Positions 8,047-19,284 are shown, counted from the stretch's first letter. The stretch: 64,000 nt of DNA from Nocardioides palaemonis (GCF_018275325.1 NZ_JAGVQR010000004.1:992001-1056000); one strand, 5' to 3'. Notes: generated from the letters alone by a model not told the origin. Translations and numbers: made by a program.

Positions 8047-9222
8047 ATGGACGTCTCCGCGCTGCTGGCCGCCCACCCCGTGATCGACGGGCACAACGAC
8101 CTGATGTGGGAGGCCCGCGCCCAGGTGGCCTACGACTTCGACCGGCTCGACGTCGGCGCCGGCGGGACGCCCACCCACACCGACCTGCCCCGCATGCGCG
8201 CCGGCGGGATGGGGGCGCAGTTCTGGTCGGTCTACGTCCCGACCCGCCTCGCCGGGGACGCCGCGGTCACCGCGACCCTCGAGCAGGTCGACGCCGCCCG
8301 CGAGCTGACCCGGAGGTACGCCGACCACCTCGCGTGGGCGACCACCGCCGACGAGGTCGAGCAGGCGTGGGCCTCCGACCGGATCGCGTCGCTCGCCGGC
8401 GCCGAGGGCGGCCACTCGATCAACGGCTCGCTGGCGACGCTGCGCCAGCTGCACCGGCTCGGCGTGCGCTACCTGACCCTCACCCACAACGCCAACACCC
8501 CGTGGGCGGACTCCGCCACCGACCGTCCGGTCGCCGGCGGGCTCACCGCGTTCGGGCGCGAGGTGGTCCGCGAGATGAACCGGGTCGGCATGATGGTCGA
8601 CCTGTCGCACGTCTCGGCCGACACCATGCGCGACGCGCTGGCGGTGAGCGAGGCGCCCGTCATCTTCAGCCACAGCTCGGCCCGCGCCGTGACGGACAGC
8701 CCGCGCAACGCGCCGGACGACGTGCTGGAGGCGACCGCGCGCGGCGGCGGCGTGTGCATGGTGACGTTCGTGCCGAAGTTCGTGAACCAGGCGTGCGCCG
8801 ACGCGCACCGCGAGATGGTCGCGGCCGGGGAGGCGGAGGGGATCCCGGAGGCCGACGGTGCCCGCTTCGGGCCGTTCTCCGACCGCTGGGAGGCCGAGCA
8901 CCCGCCGCCGACCGCCACCCTCGACGACGTCGTGGCCCACTGCGAGCACGTGCGCGAGGTCGCCGGCATCGACCACGTCGGCCTCGGCGGCGACTACGAC
9001 GGCGTGCAGGTGCTGCCGACCGGCCTCGAGGACGTGTCGACGTACCCCGCCCTGCTCTCCGCCCTCGCCGGGCGCGGCTGGTCGGCCGAGGACCTCGCGC
9101 GGCTGACCTGCCGCAACACGCTGCGGGTGATGCGCGAGGTCGAGGACGTCGCCCGCGAGCTGCAGTCGACCCGCGCCCCGAGCATCGCGCGGATCGAGGA
9201 CCTCGACGGCGCGCCGGCATGA
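8047..9222 (+). CDS. Membrane dipeptidase, peptidase family M19
   Basis: Zinc dipeptidase of 391 residues. The N-terminal zinc-ligand motif is clear (VIDGHNDLMWEAR, HxD near residues 17-19). Further marks are a bridging Glu in GAEGGHSI, MVDLSHVS, the histidine pair region VIFSHSSARAV, and GLGGDYDGV near the C-terminus. The family hydrolyses dipeptides, with renal dipeptidase as the eukaryotic relative. No signal peptide is visible, so it is probably cytoplasmic. Its start lies 111 bases from the divergent SNF2 gene, leaving room for a shared promoter region. Confidence 0.93.
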   Translation: MDVSALLAAHPVIDGHNDLMWEARAQVAYDFDRLDVGAGGTPTHTDLPRMRAGGMGAQFWSVYVPTRLAGDAAVTATLEQVDAARELTRRYADHLAWATTADEVEQAWASDRIASLAGAEGGHSINGSLATLRQLHRLGVRYLTLTHNANTPWADSATDRPVAGGLTAFGREVVREMNRVGMMVDLSHVSADTMRDALAVSEAPVIFSHSSARAVTDSPRNAPDDVLEATARGGGVCMVTFVPKFVNQACADAHREMVAAGEAEGIPEADGARFGPFSDRWEAEHPPPTATLDDVVAHCEHVREVAGIDHVGLGGDYDGVQVLPTGLEDVSTYPALLSALAGRGWSAEDLARLTCRNTLRVMREVEDVARELQSTRAPSIARIEDLDGAPA

Positions 9223-9259
9223 GCCAGGGGTGACGCAGCCCACCCGATAATCGCTGGGT

Positions 9260-9276
9260 GGTTGTCGTCGTCAACC
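9260..9276. promoter_or_regulatory. Short inverted repeat upstream of the DHA2 exporter
   Basis: GGTTG-N7-CAACC sits 14 bases before the GTG of the exporter gene, where the promoter must be. A repressor site is plausible but no dedicated regulator gene is adjacent. A CCCACCC/GGGTGG pair just upstream (9239-9262) may end the dipeptidase transcript. Confidence 0.3.
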
Positions 9277-9290
9277 AATACCCTTGACCG

Positions 9291-10874
9291 GTGACCAGCA
9301 CCCAGACCTCCCCCGGCGAGATCCAGCCGGACAGCTCCGACAAGCTCGACAAGGGCGTCCTGATGGTGGCGGGCGTCGTCGTCCTCGGCGCCATCATGTC
9401 GATCCTCGACATCACCGTCGTCTCCGTCGCACTCAACACCTTCCAGCAGGAGTTCAGCGCCACGGCGGCCGAGGTCGCGTGGACGATGACCGGCTACACG
9501 CTGGCCCTCGCGAGCGTCATCCCGCTCACCGGCTGGGCCGCCGACCGGTTCGGCACCAAGCGCCTCTACCTGCTGGCCGTCGCGCTGTTCACCGCCGGCT
9601 CCGTGCTCTGCGCCGCCGCCACCTCGCTGGAGATGCTGGTCCTCTTCCGGGTGCTGCAGGGCCTCGGCGGCGGCATGCTGATGCCGCTCGGCATGACGAT
9701 CCTGACCCGTGCCGCCGGCCCCGAGCGCGTGGGCCGCGTGATGGCCGTCCTGGGCATCCCGATGCTGCTCGGACCGATCTTCGGCCCGATCCTCGGCGGG
9801 GCGCTGATCGAGAGCGCCTCGTGGCACTGGATCTTCCTGATCAACCTGCCGATCGGCATCGCCGCGCTCGCCTACGCCTGGGTGGTGCTCCCGAAGGACG
9901 AGGTCGAGCCGTCGGAGACCTTCGACTGGCTCGGGATGCTGCTGCTCTCCCCCGGCCTCGCCGCCTTCCTCTACGGCGTCTCCTCGATCCCCGAGGAGGG
10001 CACCGCCATGGCCGCCCGGGTGATGGTGCCGATGGTCCTCGGCCTCGTGCTCATCGTCGCGTTCGTCCCGTGGGCGCTCAACCGCCGCAACATCCACCCG
10101 CTGGTCGAGCTGCGGCTGTTCGCCAACAAGAACCTCACCGTCGCCGTCATCGCGATGACCCTCTTCGCGATCGCCTTCTTCGGCGCCTCGCTGCTCTTCC
10201 CGCTCTACTTCATCCAGGTCCGCGGCGAGGGCACCCTCTTCACCGGCTGGCTGCTCGCCCCGCAGGGCGTCGGCGCGATGCTGACCATGCCGGTCGCCGG
10301 CATCCTCGCCGACAAGATCGGCCCCGGGAAGGTCGTGCTGGTCGGCATCACGGTGATCACCGTCGGCATGGGCATGTTCACCCAGATCGGGGCCGACACG
10401 TCCTACGTCTACATCCTCGGCGCGCTCTTCATCATGGGCCTCGGGATGGGCGGCACGATGATGCCGATCATGACCGCGGCGCTCGCGACGCTCACGGCCC
10501 ACAACGTCGCGCGCGGCTCGACGCTGCTCAACATCACCCAGCAGGTGGCGGCCTCGATCGGCACCGCGCTGTTCTCGGTGATCCTCACCAACCAGATGAA
10601 GGGCAGCGACGCGATCGCCCAGGCCGGCGCGGTCACCGCCGCGGCCGACGGCAGCACCGACCCGAACGTGCTGGGCCAGGCCGCCCAGCAGCTCGGCATC
10701 GACCCCGCGTCCCTGCAGCAGCTCTTCGCCCGGGCCACGCTCGACATGGCCGACTCCTTCGCCACCGTCTTCATCGTGGCGACCGTGCTGGTGGCCTGCT
10801 GCCTGGTCCCGGCGGCGTTCCTGCCGCGCAAGAAGGTGGCTCCGGTCGACCCGACCGCGGTGATGGGTCACTGA
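9291..10874 (+). CDS. MFS transporter, DHA2 (EmrB/QacA) drug exporter family
   Basis: Integral membrane proton antiporter of 527 residues with 14 predicted helices. It shows the family motifs DITVVSVAL in TM1, the loop 2-3 motif (GWAADRFGTKRLYLL) and motif C in TM5 (PMLLGPIFGPILGGALIE). A 50-60 residue hydrophilic loop precedes the last helix (QMKGSDAIAQ ... LFARATLDMADSF). DHA2 proteins export lipophilic drugs; the substrate here is unknown. It starts with GTG and is followed by a strong hairpin terminator. Confidence 0.92.
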   Translation: MTSTQTSPGEIQPDSSDKLDKGVLMVAGVVVLGAIMSILDITVVSVALNTFQQEFSATAAEVAWTMTGYTLALASVIPLTGWAADRFGTKRLYLLAVALFTAGSVLCAAATSLEMLVLFRVLQGLGGGMLMPLGMTILTRAAGPERVGRVMAVLGIPMLLGPIFGPILGGALIESASWHWIFLINLPIGIAALAYAWVVLPKDEVEPSETFDWLGMLLLSPGLAAFLYGVSSIPEEGTAMAARVMVPMVLGLVLIVAFVPWALNRRNIHPLVELRLFANKNLTVAVIAMTLFAIAFFGASLLFPLYFIQVRGEGTLFTGWLLAPQGVGAMLTMPVAGILADKIGPGKVVLVGITVITVGMGMFTQIGADTSYVYILGALFIMGLGMGGTMMPIMTAALATLTAHNVARGSTLLNITQQVAASIGTALFSVILTNQMKGSDAIAQAGAVTAAADGSTDPNVLGQAAQQLGIDPASLQQLFARATLDMADSFATVFIVATVLVACCLVPAAFLPRKKVAPVDPTAVMGH

Positions 10875-10905
10875 CCCTCGGCGCGCACCCACGGCGTACG
10901 TGCTC

Positions 10906-10937
10906 GCGGCCCGTCCTCCTCCGGGAGGGCGGGCCGC
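10906..10937 (+). terminator. Hairpin terminator after the DHA2 exporter
   Basis: GCGGCCCG and CGGGCCGC form the base and CCTCC/GGAGG extends the stem, with a small loop. It begins 32 bases after the exporter stop codon. The following sequence is only weakly T-rich. Confidence 0.7.
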
Positions 10938-10990
10938 GTGCCATTTCTCGCCCTCGCGAGGAAGATCGGACGAGAAAGATCTCCGCGGGC

Positions 10991-11018
10991 TGTCGATCCC
11001 GGGCGGCGGGCGGCGACA
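10991..11018 (+). promoter_or_regulatory. Candidate ECF42-type promoter for the YCII-sigma operon
   Basis: TGTCGA (10991-10996), 17 bases, then CGACA (11014-11018) precedes the YCII gene by about 50 bases. From memory, ECF42 sigma factors recognise a TGTCGA-type -35 and a CGA-containing -10, so this would make the operon self-activating. The match is by eye. Confidence 0.45.
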
Positions 11019-11067
11019 AGGTGGTGACGAACCCCGGACCACGGGGTCACGAGAGAGAGGCACGAGC

Positions 11068-11433
11068 ATGAAGTACGTCCTGATGTACACCTCCCGCCCC
11101 GACCTGGCCGCGAACACCGACAGCGAGGCTGCCCAGGCGATCTACAAGCGGGTCTACGAGTGGTTCGGCGAGAATGCGGGCGTGATGGCCGACTCCGGCG
11201 CCGAGCTGCTCGGCGTCGAGACCGCCACCACCGTGAAGCACGACCCCGCTGGTGCGGTCGTGGTCGACGGCCCCTTCAACGAGGCCAAGGAGGTGATCGG
11301 CGGCTTCAGCGTGATCGACGTGGCGGACATGGACGCCGCCATCGCCATCGTGAAGACCTGGCCGATGCTCGACCTGCCGGGCGTCGCCGTCGAGATCCGC
11401 CCCATGGTCGAGGACTACTCCCAGTTCGAGTGA
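11068..11433 (+). CDS. YCII-related (DGPF) domain protein
   Basis: Small cytoplasmic protein of 121 residues with the YCII/DGPF fold. It begins MKYVLMYTSRP, carries the DGPF-type motif as VVDGPFNEAKEVIGGFSVIDV, and ends with a repeated beta strand (VAVEIRPMVEDYSQFE). A GAGAGAGAGG-like purine run precedes the ATG. It lies 19 bases upstream of a long ECF sigma gene; YCII genes next to sigma factors of the ECF42 group are a conserved arrangement in actinobacteria. The molecular role is unknown. Confidence 0.9.
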   Translation: MKYVLMYTSRPDLAANTDSEAAQAIYKRVYEWFGENAGVMADSGAELLGVETATTVKHDPAGAVVVDGPFNEAKEVIGGFSVIDVADMDAAIAIVKTWPMLDLPGVAVEIRPMVEDYSQFE

Positions 11434-11452
11434 CCCAGCGCCGCAAGACGAC

Positions 11453-12670
11453 ATGATGACCACCACGGACGGCCTCCTGGCGCGCACCCTGCGCCAGGAG
11501 GCCGGCCCGCTGGTGGCACGGCTGTCGCGGCGGTTCGGCGACTTCGACCTCGCCGAGGAGGCGGTGCAGGGCGCGGTGGTCGAGGCCCTGACCAGGTGGC
11601 GCCGGGACGGTCCGCCCGACAACCCGGGGGCCTGGCTCCAGGTCGCGGCGACCCGCAACGCGATGGACGGGATGCGACACCGTGATCGCCAGCGAGCGCT
11701 GGCCGGCCGCGCCGACCCACCGTCCTCCGAGCCCGCGGACGGCACCGACGAACGGCTGGCGCTGCTGTTCGCCTGCTGCCACCCGGCGCTCGCACCCGAG
11801 GCCCGCCTCGCCCTGACCCTGCGCGCGGTGGTCGGCCTCACCACCCCGCAGATCGCCCGCGCGTTCCTCGCCCACGAGTCGACGCTCGCCCAGCGCATCG
11901 TGCGAGCGAAGCGGAAGATCGTCTCGTCCGGCATCAGCCTCACCGTCCCGGCCGAGTCCGAGCTGGCCGAGCGCCTGGGCGACGTCCTCGCGGTCGTCTA
12001 CGTGATGTTCAACGAGGGCTTCGTGTCCTCGACCGGACCGACGCAGGACCGGGACCTCTCGGCCGACGCGGTCTGGCTGGCCGGCGTCGTCGCGACCTCG
12101 CTGCCGACCGAGGCGGAGGCGTGGGGACTCGCCGCCCTGCTCACGATCCAGCACGCCCGCGGCCGTGCCAGGTTCGTCGCCGGCGACCTCGTGCTGCTGC
12201 GCGACCAGGACCGCCGCCTGTGGGACCACGCCGCGATCGCGGGAGGCGAGCGGATGATCGAGCGGGCAGCGTCGCTCGGCAAGCCGGGGCCCTACCAGCT
12301 GCAGGCCGCCATCGCGGCCGTGCACGCCATCGGCGCGAGCTGGGAGGAGACCGACTGGCTCCAGATCTCGCTGCTCTACGACGAGCTGGCGCGCTGGGAC
12401 CCCTCCCCGGTGGTCCGGCTCAACCAGGTGGTCGCGCGCTCGCAGGTCCTCGGGCCGCTCGAGGCCCTCGCCGGCCTCGAGCAGCTCTCCGGCCCGCTGG
12501 CGGACTACCACCTCTTCCACGCGACCCGCGCCGAGCTGCTCACCGCCGTGGGCCGCGCGGCGGAGGCCGAGGCGGCCAACCGACGTGCTCTCGAGCTCAC
12601 CACCAACGACGCCGAGCGCCGCCTGCTGACCACCCGGCTCCACCGGCGCCCGCTCGACGACGGCTCCTGA
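11453..12670 (+). CDS. ECF sigma factor with long C-terminal extension (ECF42 type)
   Basis: RNA polymerase sigma factor of 405 residues, roughly twice the usual ECF size. Region 2 (FDLAEEAVQGAVVEALTRWRRDG.PDNPGAWL) and region 4 (LTLRAVVGLTTPQIARAFLAHESTLAQRIVRAKRKI) occupy the first 170 residues. The remaining ~230 residues form the helical repeat-like extension typical of ECF42, which is known to take part in activity control in place of an anti-sigma factor. No anti-sigma gene is adjacent, in keeping with that group. It is the second gene after the YCII protein. The double ATG at 11453/11456 leaves the start uncertain by one codon. Confidence 0.9.
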   Translation: MMTTTDGLLARTLRQEAGPLVARLSRRFGDFDLAEEAVQGAVVEALTRWRRDGPPDNPGAWLQVAATRNAMDGMRHRDRQRALAGRADPPSSEPADGTDERLALLFACCHPALAPEARLALTLRAVVGLTTPQIARAFLAHESTLAQRIVRAKRKIVSSGISLTVPAESELAERLGDVLAVVYVMFNEGFVSSTGPTQDRDLSADAVWLAGVVATSLPTEAEAWGLAALLTIQHARGRARFVAGDLVLLRDQDRRLWDHAAIAGGERMIERAASLGKPGPYQLQAAIAAVHAIGASWEETDWLQISLLYDELARWDPSPVVRLNQVVARSQVLGPLEALAGLEQLSGPLADYHLFHATRAELLTAVGRAAEAEAANRRALELTTNDAERRLLTTRLHRRPLDDGS

Positions 12671-12701
12671 GTCGAGCCTCGTCGGCGGGGGGCGCCGCGG
12701 G

Positions 12702-14849
<2,148 letters not shown>

Positions 14850-14994
14850 GGGTCCTTCCTACCAACCGGCACCGACGCCCGGCAGCCCGGTCCCGTCGAC
14901 CTGTGGACGAGCCGGTGGGTCACCTTGCGGGGCGCGCGCCGAGGCACCATCCTCGACCGGGTGCCGTCGGGGGACGGCAGGACCGGGGGAGACG

Positions 14995-15831
14995 GTGAGG
15001 GCGACGGACCCGCAGGGCAGGACGTACTCCGTGACGCGGCGCTGGGTGCCGTGGCGACGTCGGATCCGCGACATCGACACCGGCGGCCCCGACTCGCTCC
15101 CCGACGTCGCTGGGCTCGGAGACGACCCGTTCAGCGCGGTGCTGCTGGTGGTCTTCGGCCTGCTGGCCCTCGTTCTCGTGCTGCCCGGCCTGGTCCTGCT
15201 GCTCGGGGCCGCGCTCGAGGTCGCCCTGCTCACCGCGCTCCTGCCGATCGCGGTGCTGGCTCGCACCGCAGCCGGTGTGCCGTGGGAGGTGGAGGTACGC
15301 CGCACCGGGCGGGGCCGCGGCAGCCTCGCGTGGCCGGTCGTGCACGCCGAGCCCGCGGGCGACTGGACCGAGTCGCGGACCCGGATCCACGACCTCGCCC
15401 AGGAGGTCGAGCACGGCACCTTCACGGCCCGACCGCCCGGGCACCTCGTGGTGACGCGCGACCCGCTGCGCCCGGAGGAGACGCTCCGCGGCGACGACCC
15501 GGTGCGGGAGGTCGCGCTCGCGCTGCCGTCCCGCGGGGCGCGGATGTCGCAGGTGGAGGAGGCCCTGCGGGCCCGTGGGCCGGTCGTCGGCACGCTCCGC
15601 GACACCCCCACCGCGTGGGTGCTGCGCGAGGGCGGGGCGGACGGTCCACGCGGACGCGCCCTCGCGGTCGTCGACTCGCACTCCGGCTACGGCTCCTCGG
15701 AGGTGACCCTCCTCGTCGACGGGCGCAGCCGGCTGGACCGCGATGCCCGGCTCCACCTCGACCGGATCGCGCCCGACGACCTCGACGCCGTGGTGGCCCG
15801 GGAGCGGCACCGCAACGGCTGGACGGCCTGA
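14995..15831 (+). CDS. Hypothetical membrane protein
   Basis: I do not recognise a family for this 278-residue protein. A GTG start at 14995 is chosen because GGGGGA lies five bases upstream. Residues about 45-95 form two adjacent hydrophobic helices (DPFSAVLLVVFGLLALVLVLPGLVLLL and EVALLTALLPIAVLARTA). The C-terminal two-thirds is soluble, with mixed alpha/beta character and many arginines. The gene converges on the SigE-like sigma gene with four bases between the two stops. A link with the envelope is suggested only by the helices. Confidence 0.75.
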   Translation: MRATDPQGRTYSVTRRWVPWRRRIRDIDTGGPDSLPDVAGLGDDPFSAVLLVVFGLLALVLVLPGLVLLLGAALEVALLTALLPIAVLARTAAGVPWEVEVRRTGRGRGSLAWPVVHAEPAGDWTESRTRIHDLAQEVEHGTFTARPPGHLVVTRDPLRPEETLRGDDPVREVALALPSRGARMSQVEEALRARGPVVGTLRDTPTAWVLREGGADGPRGRALAVVDSHSGYGSSEVTLLVDGRSRLDRDARLHLDRIAPDDLDAVVARERHRNGWTA

Positions 15832-15835
15832 TCGG

Positions 15836-16336
15836 TCAGGCCGAGCCGATCTGCTCCCCGAGCCGCGTCCTGAGCGTGGCCAGGCCGCGCGAGGCGTGGC
15901 TCTTGACCGTGCCCGTCGAGATGCCGAGCTCGGCGGCGGTCTCCTCGACCGAGAGCCCGATCAGGTAGCGGAGCGCGACGGTGCGCCGCTGCATGTGCGG
16001 CAGCAGCCGCATCGCCGCGACCAGCTCCATCCGGTCGTCGGTGACCCCGCGCGACTCCTGCGCGGGGTCCAGCAGCTCGACCTCCACCGAGGACCGCAGC
16101 CGGTGCCACGGACGACGCCGCTGGTCGAGGTCGGCGTTGACGATGATGCGACGGGCGTACGCCTCCTCGCGACCGGTGCCGCGCACCCGCGGCCAGGCGA
16201 GGTAGAGCTTGACCAGGGCCTCCTGGAGCACGTCCTCGGCCCGCGCGTCGTCACGGCACACGGCGTAGGCGATCCGCCGCAGGACCGCCTGCCGGGCGGT
16301 GACGAACTCGACGTAGTCCTCGACCGCCGCGCTCAC
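15836..16336 (-). CDS. SigE-like ECF RNA polymerase sigma factor
   Basis: Sigma-70 family factor of 166 residues. Region 2 (RIAYAVCRDDARAEDVLQEALVKLYLAWPRV) and region 4 (MQRRTVALRYLIGLSVEETAAELGISTGTVKSHASRGLATLR) are both complete. It matches the actinobacterial SigE-like ECF subfamily. The GTG start overlaps the stop of the upstream membrane-protein gene (GTGA), so the two are co-translated. The order, membrane protein first and sigma second, is the reverse of most sigma/anti-sigma pairs. Confidence 0.92.
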   Translation of the reverse strand: MSAAVEDYVEFVTARQAVLRRIAYAVCRDDARAEDVLQEALVKLYLAWPRVRGTGREEAYARRIIVNADLDQRRRPWHRLRSSVEVELLDPAQESRGVTDDRMELVAAMRLLPHMQRRTVALRYLIGLSVEETAAELGISTGTVKSHASRGLATLRTRLGEQIGSA

Positions 16337-17295
16337 CAGTTGCCCCGCAGCATGGTGAGGAAGGCGTCGAAGTCGGGGACTCGCTCGGCGGGCCACCAGC
16401 GGTAGTAGGGCGGTCCTTGCTCGGGGTCGACGCCGACCACCCAGAACGTCTGGCCGGCGTAGGAGACCTCGGCGGCGCCGGCGCGGGTGTGCGTCACCCG
16501 ACCCGAGCCGAGGTAGGCATCCGGCTCCTGGTGGATCACCGTGACGCCCGGGGCACCGGCGACCATGCGGCCGGTGGTGCCGTCGGCGAAGTGGGCGAAC
16601 CGCTCCGCCAGCGGCGGACGACCCTGGTCGCGCGCAGTCTCCTCGTCGACCCACAGCTCGAAGTCGTCGGTCGTGGCGGCGACCGGGCTCTCGGACCACC
16701 CGGGCACCCACATGCTGCCGGGCCCAGCGCCGCGGCCGTCGCTGGAGGTCAGCACCCATCCGATGCCGTCGGTCATGTCCTCGGGGAGGCACGAGCACTC
16801 CACCTCGACGGCGTACGACGCCGTGATGCCGAGCTCGCCAGGGACGAAAGGATCGACCACGGTGCGCCGCACGGTGGCCTCGGGCGCGACCCACAGCCGC
16901 CCGTCGGGCATCGTGGCGACCGGGCCGTGGCGCCCCGCCTCGCTGGCCCACGCGGGGATCTCCGAGGAGGTGAACCAGTCGACGCCCTCGAGCCCGTCGA
17001 CGGCCTCGACCGGGTTGTTGGGCGCGGGCGCCACGAAGTCCGGGTCGGGACCGGGCGGGACCTCGGTGGGCTGCGGGACCCCGGGCTGCTCGGCCAGCGA
17101 GCCCTCGCGACTGCCGCCGCCGGGGGCGAGGAGCTGGACCACGGCCACCGACGCCGCGACGGCACCTGCGACCGCGACGGCGCGCCGACGCCGGCGCACC
17201 CGCCGGCCCGCCCGCAGGTAGTGCTCCGGCGGGGTGGCCGGCAGGTGTGCCAGCTCCTGCTCGAGCCGGTCTCGGAGGTCGGTCTCTGGACTCAT
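16333..17295 (-). CDS. Single-pass membrane protein coupled to the SigE-like sigma gene, possible regulator
   Basis: Protein of 320 residues with a short N-terminal cytoplasmic helix (DLRDRLEQELAHLPATPPEHYL), an arginine cluster (RRVRRRRR), one membrane helix (AVAVAGAVAASVAVVQLL), then a proline-rich linker and a large extracytoplasmic domain. The topology and translational coupling suggest it controls or senses for the sigma factor. I see no zinc-anti-sigma motif, so calling it an anti-sigma factor would be inference. GAGGGAGC precedes the ATG. Confidence 0.75.
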   Translation of the reverse strand: MSPETDLRDRLEQELAHLPATPPEHYLRAGRRVRRRRRAVAVAGAVAASVAVVQLLAPGGGSREGSLAEQPGVPQPTEVPPGPDPDFVAPAPNNPVEAVDGLEGVDWFTSSEIPAWASEAGRHGPVATMPDGRLWVAPEATVRRTVVDPFVPGELGITASYAVEVECSCLPEDMTDGIGWVLTSSDGRGAGPGSMWVPGWSESPVAATTDDFELWVDEETARDQGRPPLAERFAHFADGTTGRMVAGAPGVTVIHQEPDAYLGSGRVTHTRAGAAEVSYAGQTFWVVGVDPEQGPPYYRWWPAERVPDFDAFLTMLRGNW

Positions 17296-17358
17296 GCTCC
17301 CTCGACGTGCCGGTGGGCCGTCAGGTTGTCACGGACGGCGGACCGACCTCCGGCCGGC

Positions 17359-18375
17359 TCAGCGGGTGGTGCGCTCGACGAAGCGGTCGATGTCGATCCC
17401 GGCCTTGCGGGCGGCGCGGCGGACCTCGGGCGTGGTCAGGTCGGGCGCCTCGACGACCTCGGGCTCGATGGTGCGGTCGGCCGCGGCGTACTGGCGCTGC
17501 AGCGCCGCCTGGTCGGCGCCGGACGCCTCGGACGCGGCGACGACGTCACCGGTCACGGCGAGCGCGGCGCCGACGGCGCCGCTGACGACCGGCGTGTAGC
17601 CACCTGAGTGGCCCAGCACGTTGGGGTGGTAGCTCTCCGAGATCGGGTTGGACAGGCCGTTGAGCCACTCCGGGGAGTCGCACACCGCATGGCCGATGAA
17701 CGCGCTCGTCGGGTTGGCGAAGGAGAAGCCGGCCGACGACGCGGCCGCCTGGGTGCGGGTGTTGATCAGGTCGGCCATCTGGTTGAGACGCGCCTCCTCC
17801 TCCGGCGAGAACCAGGTGAGCGCGTTGCAGTCCTCACCCTGGAAGATGCGCGGGTAGCCCACGACGACCACCTTGGCCTGCGGGGCGCGGGAGCGGATCG
17901 AGGAGTAGAGCGTCGCGAGCTGGCCGGGCAGCGAGCCGTTGACGTAGGCCTGGGCGCCGTCGATGGCGCCGTTGCAGTCGCTCGCCCACCAGGGCAGCGC
18001 ACACTCGGTGAGCACGTCGGCGAAGCCCGCGTCGTTGCCGCCGACCGAGATCGTGACGTAGGTCGTCGCCGAGGTGAGCGCGCCGAGCTGGGTGCCGGTG
18101 ACGTCCGGGATGGTCGCGCCCGAGCAGGCTCGGAAGTTGAGCGCGTAGCCGCGGGCGGCGGCGATCAGGCTGGGGTAGGCCGAGGTGGAGCGCTGGCACG
18201 AGGTGCCGTCGGCGATGTAGGAGCGGGTGCCGGTCCCGGAGGAGTAGGAGTCGCCGAGCGCGACGTAGACCGGGGCGGCGGCCTGGGCCGGCTGGACGAG
18301 GAGCGGGCTGAGCAGACCCACGAGGGCTGCGCCGAGGAGGGCGAGCCGTGAGGACGTGCGAGCGTGGCGGTGCAT
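17359..18375 (-). CDS. Secreted SGNH/GDSL-family lipase/esterase
   Basis: Exported serine hydrolase of 338 residues. A signal peptide covers about residues 1-33 and ends LLVQPAQAAA. Block I holds the nucleophile (VALGDSYSSGTG, S43), block III is ISVGGNDAGF, and the C-terminal histidine lies in SESYHPNVLGHSGG. Paired cysteines (CQRS.., FRACSG, ECALPWWASDC) suggest disulfides, as in Streptomyces lipases of this group. The start is set by GGAGG 12 bases upstream of the ATG at 18375. Confidence 0.92.
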   Translation of the reverse strand: MHRHARTSSRLALLGAALVGLLSPLLVQPAQAAAPVYVALGDSYSSGTGTRSYIADGTSCQRSTSAYPSLIAAARGYALNFRACSGATIPDVTGTQLGALTSATTYVTISVGGNDAGFADVLTECALPWWASDCNGAIDGAQAYVNGSLPGQLATLYSSIRSRAPQAKVVVVGYPRIFQGEDCNALTWFSPEEEARLNQMADLINTRTQAAASSAGFSFANPTSAFIGHAVCDSPEWLNGLSNPISESYHPNVLGHSGGYTPVVSGAVGAALAVTGDVVAASEASGADQAALQRQYAAADRTIEPEVVEAPDLTTPEVRRAARKAGIDIDRFVERTTR

Positions 18376-18465
18376 GGTCAGAAGACCTCCCGAGAGATGT
18401 GGCCACCCGAGTGTGGCCGCCCTCACACTAGGGAAGGCCGGTGACAGTGCACCAGTGGTCGGGGC

Positions 18466-19284
18466 TCAGCCCCGGCCGTCGACGCGACGCAGGTGCCGAC
18501 CACCCGGGTCCTCGTCGCGCTTCGCGGCGTCGCGGAACGACTCCCCGTCCAGCACCGGGACCACCGTGCTGACGTCGTGCTGCGCAGCGATGTCGACGTC
18601 GGCGACGAAGCCGACCTCGGCCAGCTCGCGCCCGCCCGCGCAGCCGAGCAGGTCGGTGGGGAGGTCGACCGCCCGCCAGGCCGCGATCGCGACCCGGGCC
18701 TCCGGGCTGGGGTCCGCCTCCGGCCCGAGCAGGTCGACCAGGGCGGCCAGCACCGCCCCGGCTCCCCACAGGTCCTCGACGGCGGGTCGCAGGCTGTCGT
18801 CGTGCCACCGCTCCCCCGCCGGCACGACGACGACGCTGGCGCCGGCGGCCACCTGGGGCGCCAGCCACGCCGCCACGGCCGAGGCGTTGCGCAGGCAGGC
18901 CCCGACGACGCGGGCGCCGGCCTCGGCGAGGGCGAAGGCGATCGTCGACCCGTTGGGAGAGGGCAGCACCAGCCGCATGACGCCCTCGACCTCGGCCAGG
19001 CTGGCCGGCGACAGCGACACGTGGCGGGCGTCGCCGCGCGAGAGCGCCTCGAAGCGGCCGACCGCCAGCGTGGCGCCGTGGCGCATCGCGTGCTCGGACG
19101 CGCGGGAGTCCTTCCAGCGGAACGGGAAGACCTCGATGCCCCGCTCGACGGCGACGCTCAAGGTGGTGGTGAAGGAGAGCACGTCGACGACGACGGCGAT
19201 GTCGGCCGGGATCGCCACCGCACCGGTCGGACCCCACTCCGCGCGCAGGCGGTGGGTGGACTGGTCGTGCCCCGGGATCGTCAC
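18466..19284 (-). CDS. 2-phosphosulfolactate phosphatase (ComB) family protein
   Basis: Cytoplasmic protein of 272 residues with the ComB fold. The family signatures are the early VVVDVLSFTTTLSVAVERG, the LPSPNGSTIAFALAEAG block and VVVVPAGERW. True ComB hydrolyses phosphosulfolactate in coenzyme M synthesis, a pathway not expected here, so the substrate in this organism is unknown. A GTG start at 19284 is chosen; a TTG further upstream is possible. There is no clear operon partner. Confidence 0.82.
   Translation of the reverse strand: MTIPGHDQSTHRLRAEWGPTGAVAIPADIAVVVDVLSFTTTLSVAVERGIEVFPFRWKDSRASEHAMRHGATLAVGRFEALSRGDARHVSLSPASLAEVEGVMRLVLPSPNGSTIAFALAEAGARVVGACLRNASAVAAWLAPQVAAGASVVVVPAGERWHDDSLRPAVEDLWGAGAVLAALVDLLGPEADPSPEARVAIAAWRAVDLPTDLLGCAGGRELAEVGFVADVDIAAQHDVSTVVPVLDGESFRDAAKRDEDPGGRHLRRVDGRG

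Noticed and set aside
7936..9243. N-terminal extension of the SNF2 helicase through the dipeptidase locus
   Set aside because: The extended frame is antisense to a clear M19 dipeptidase; the normal start is at 7935.
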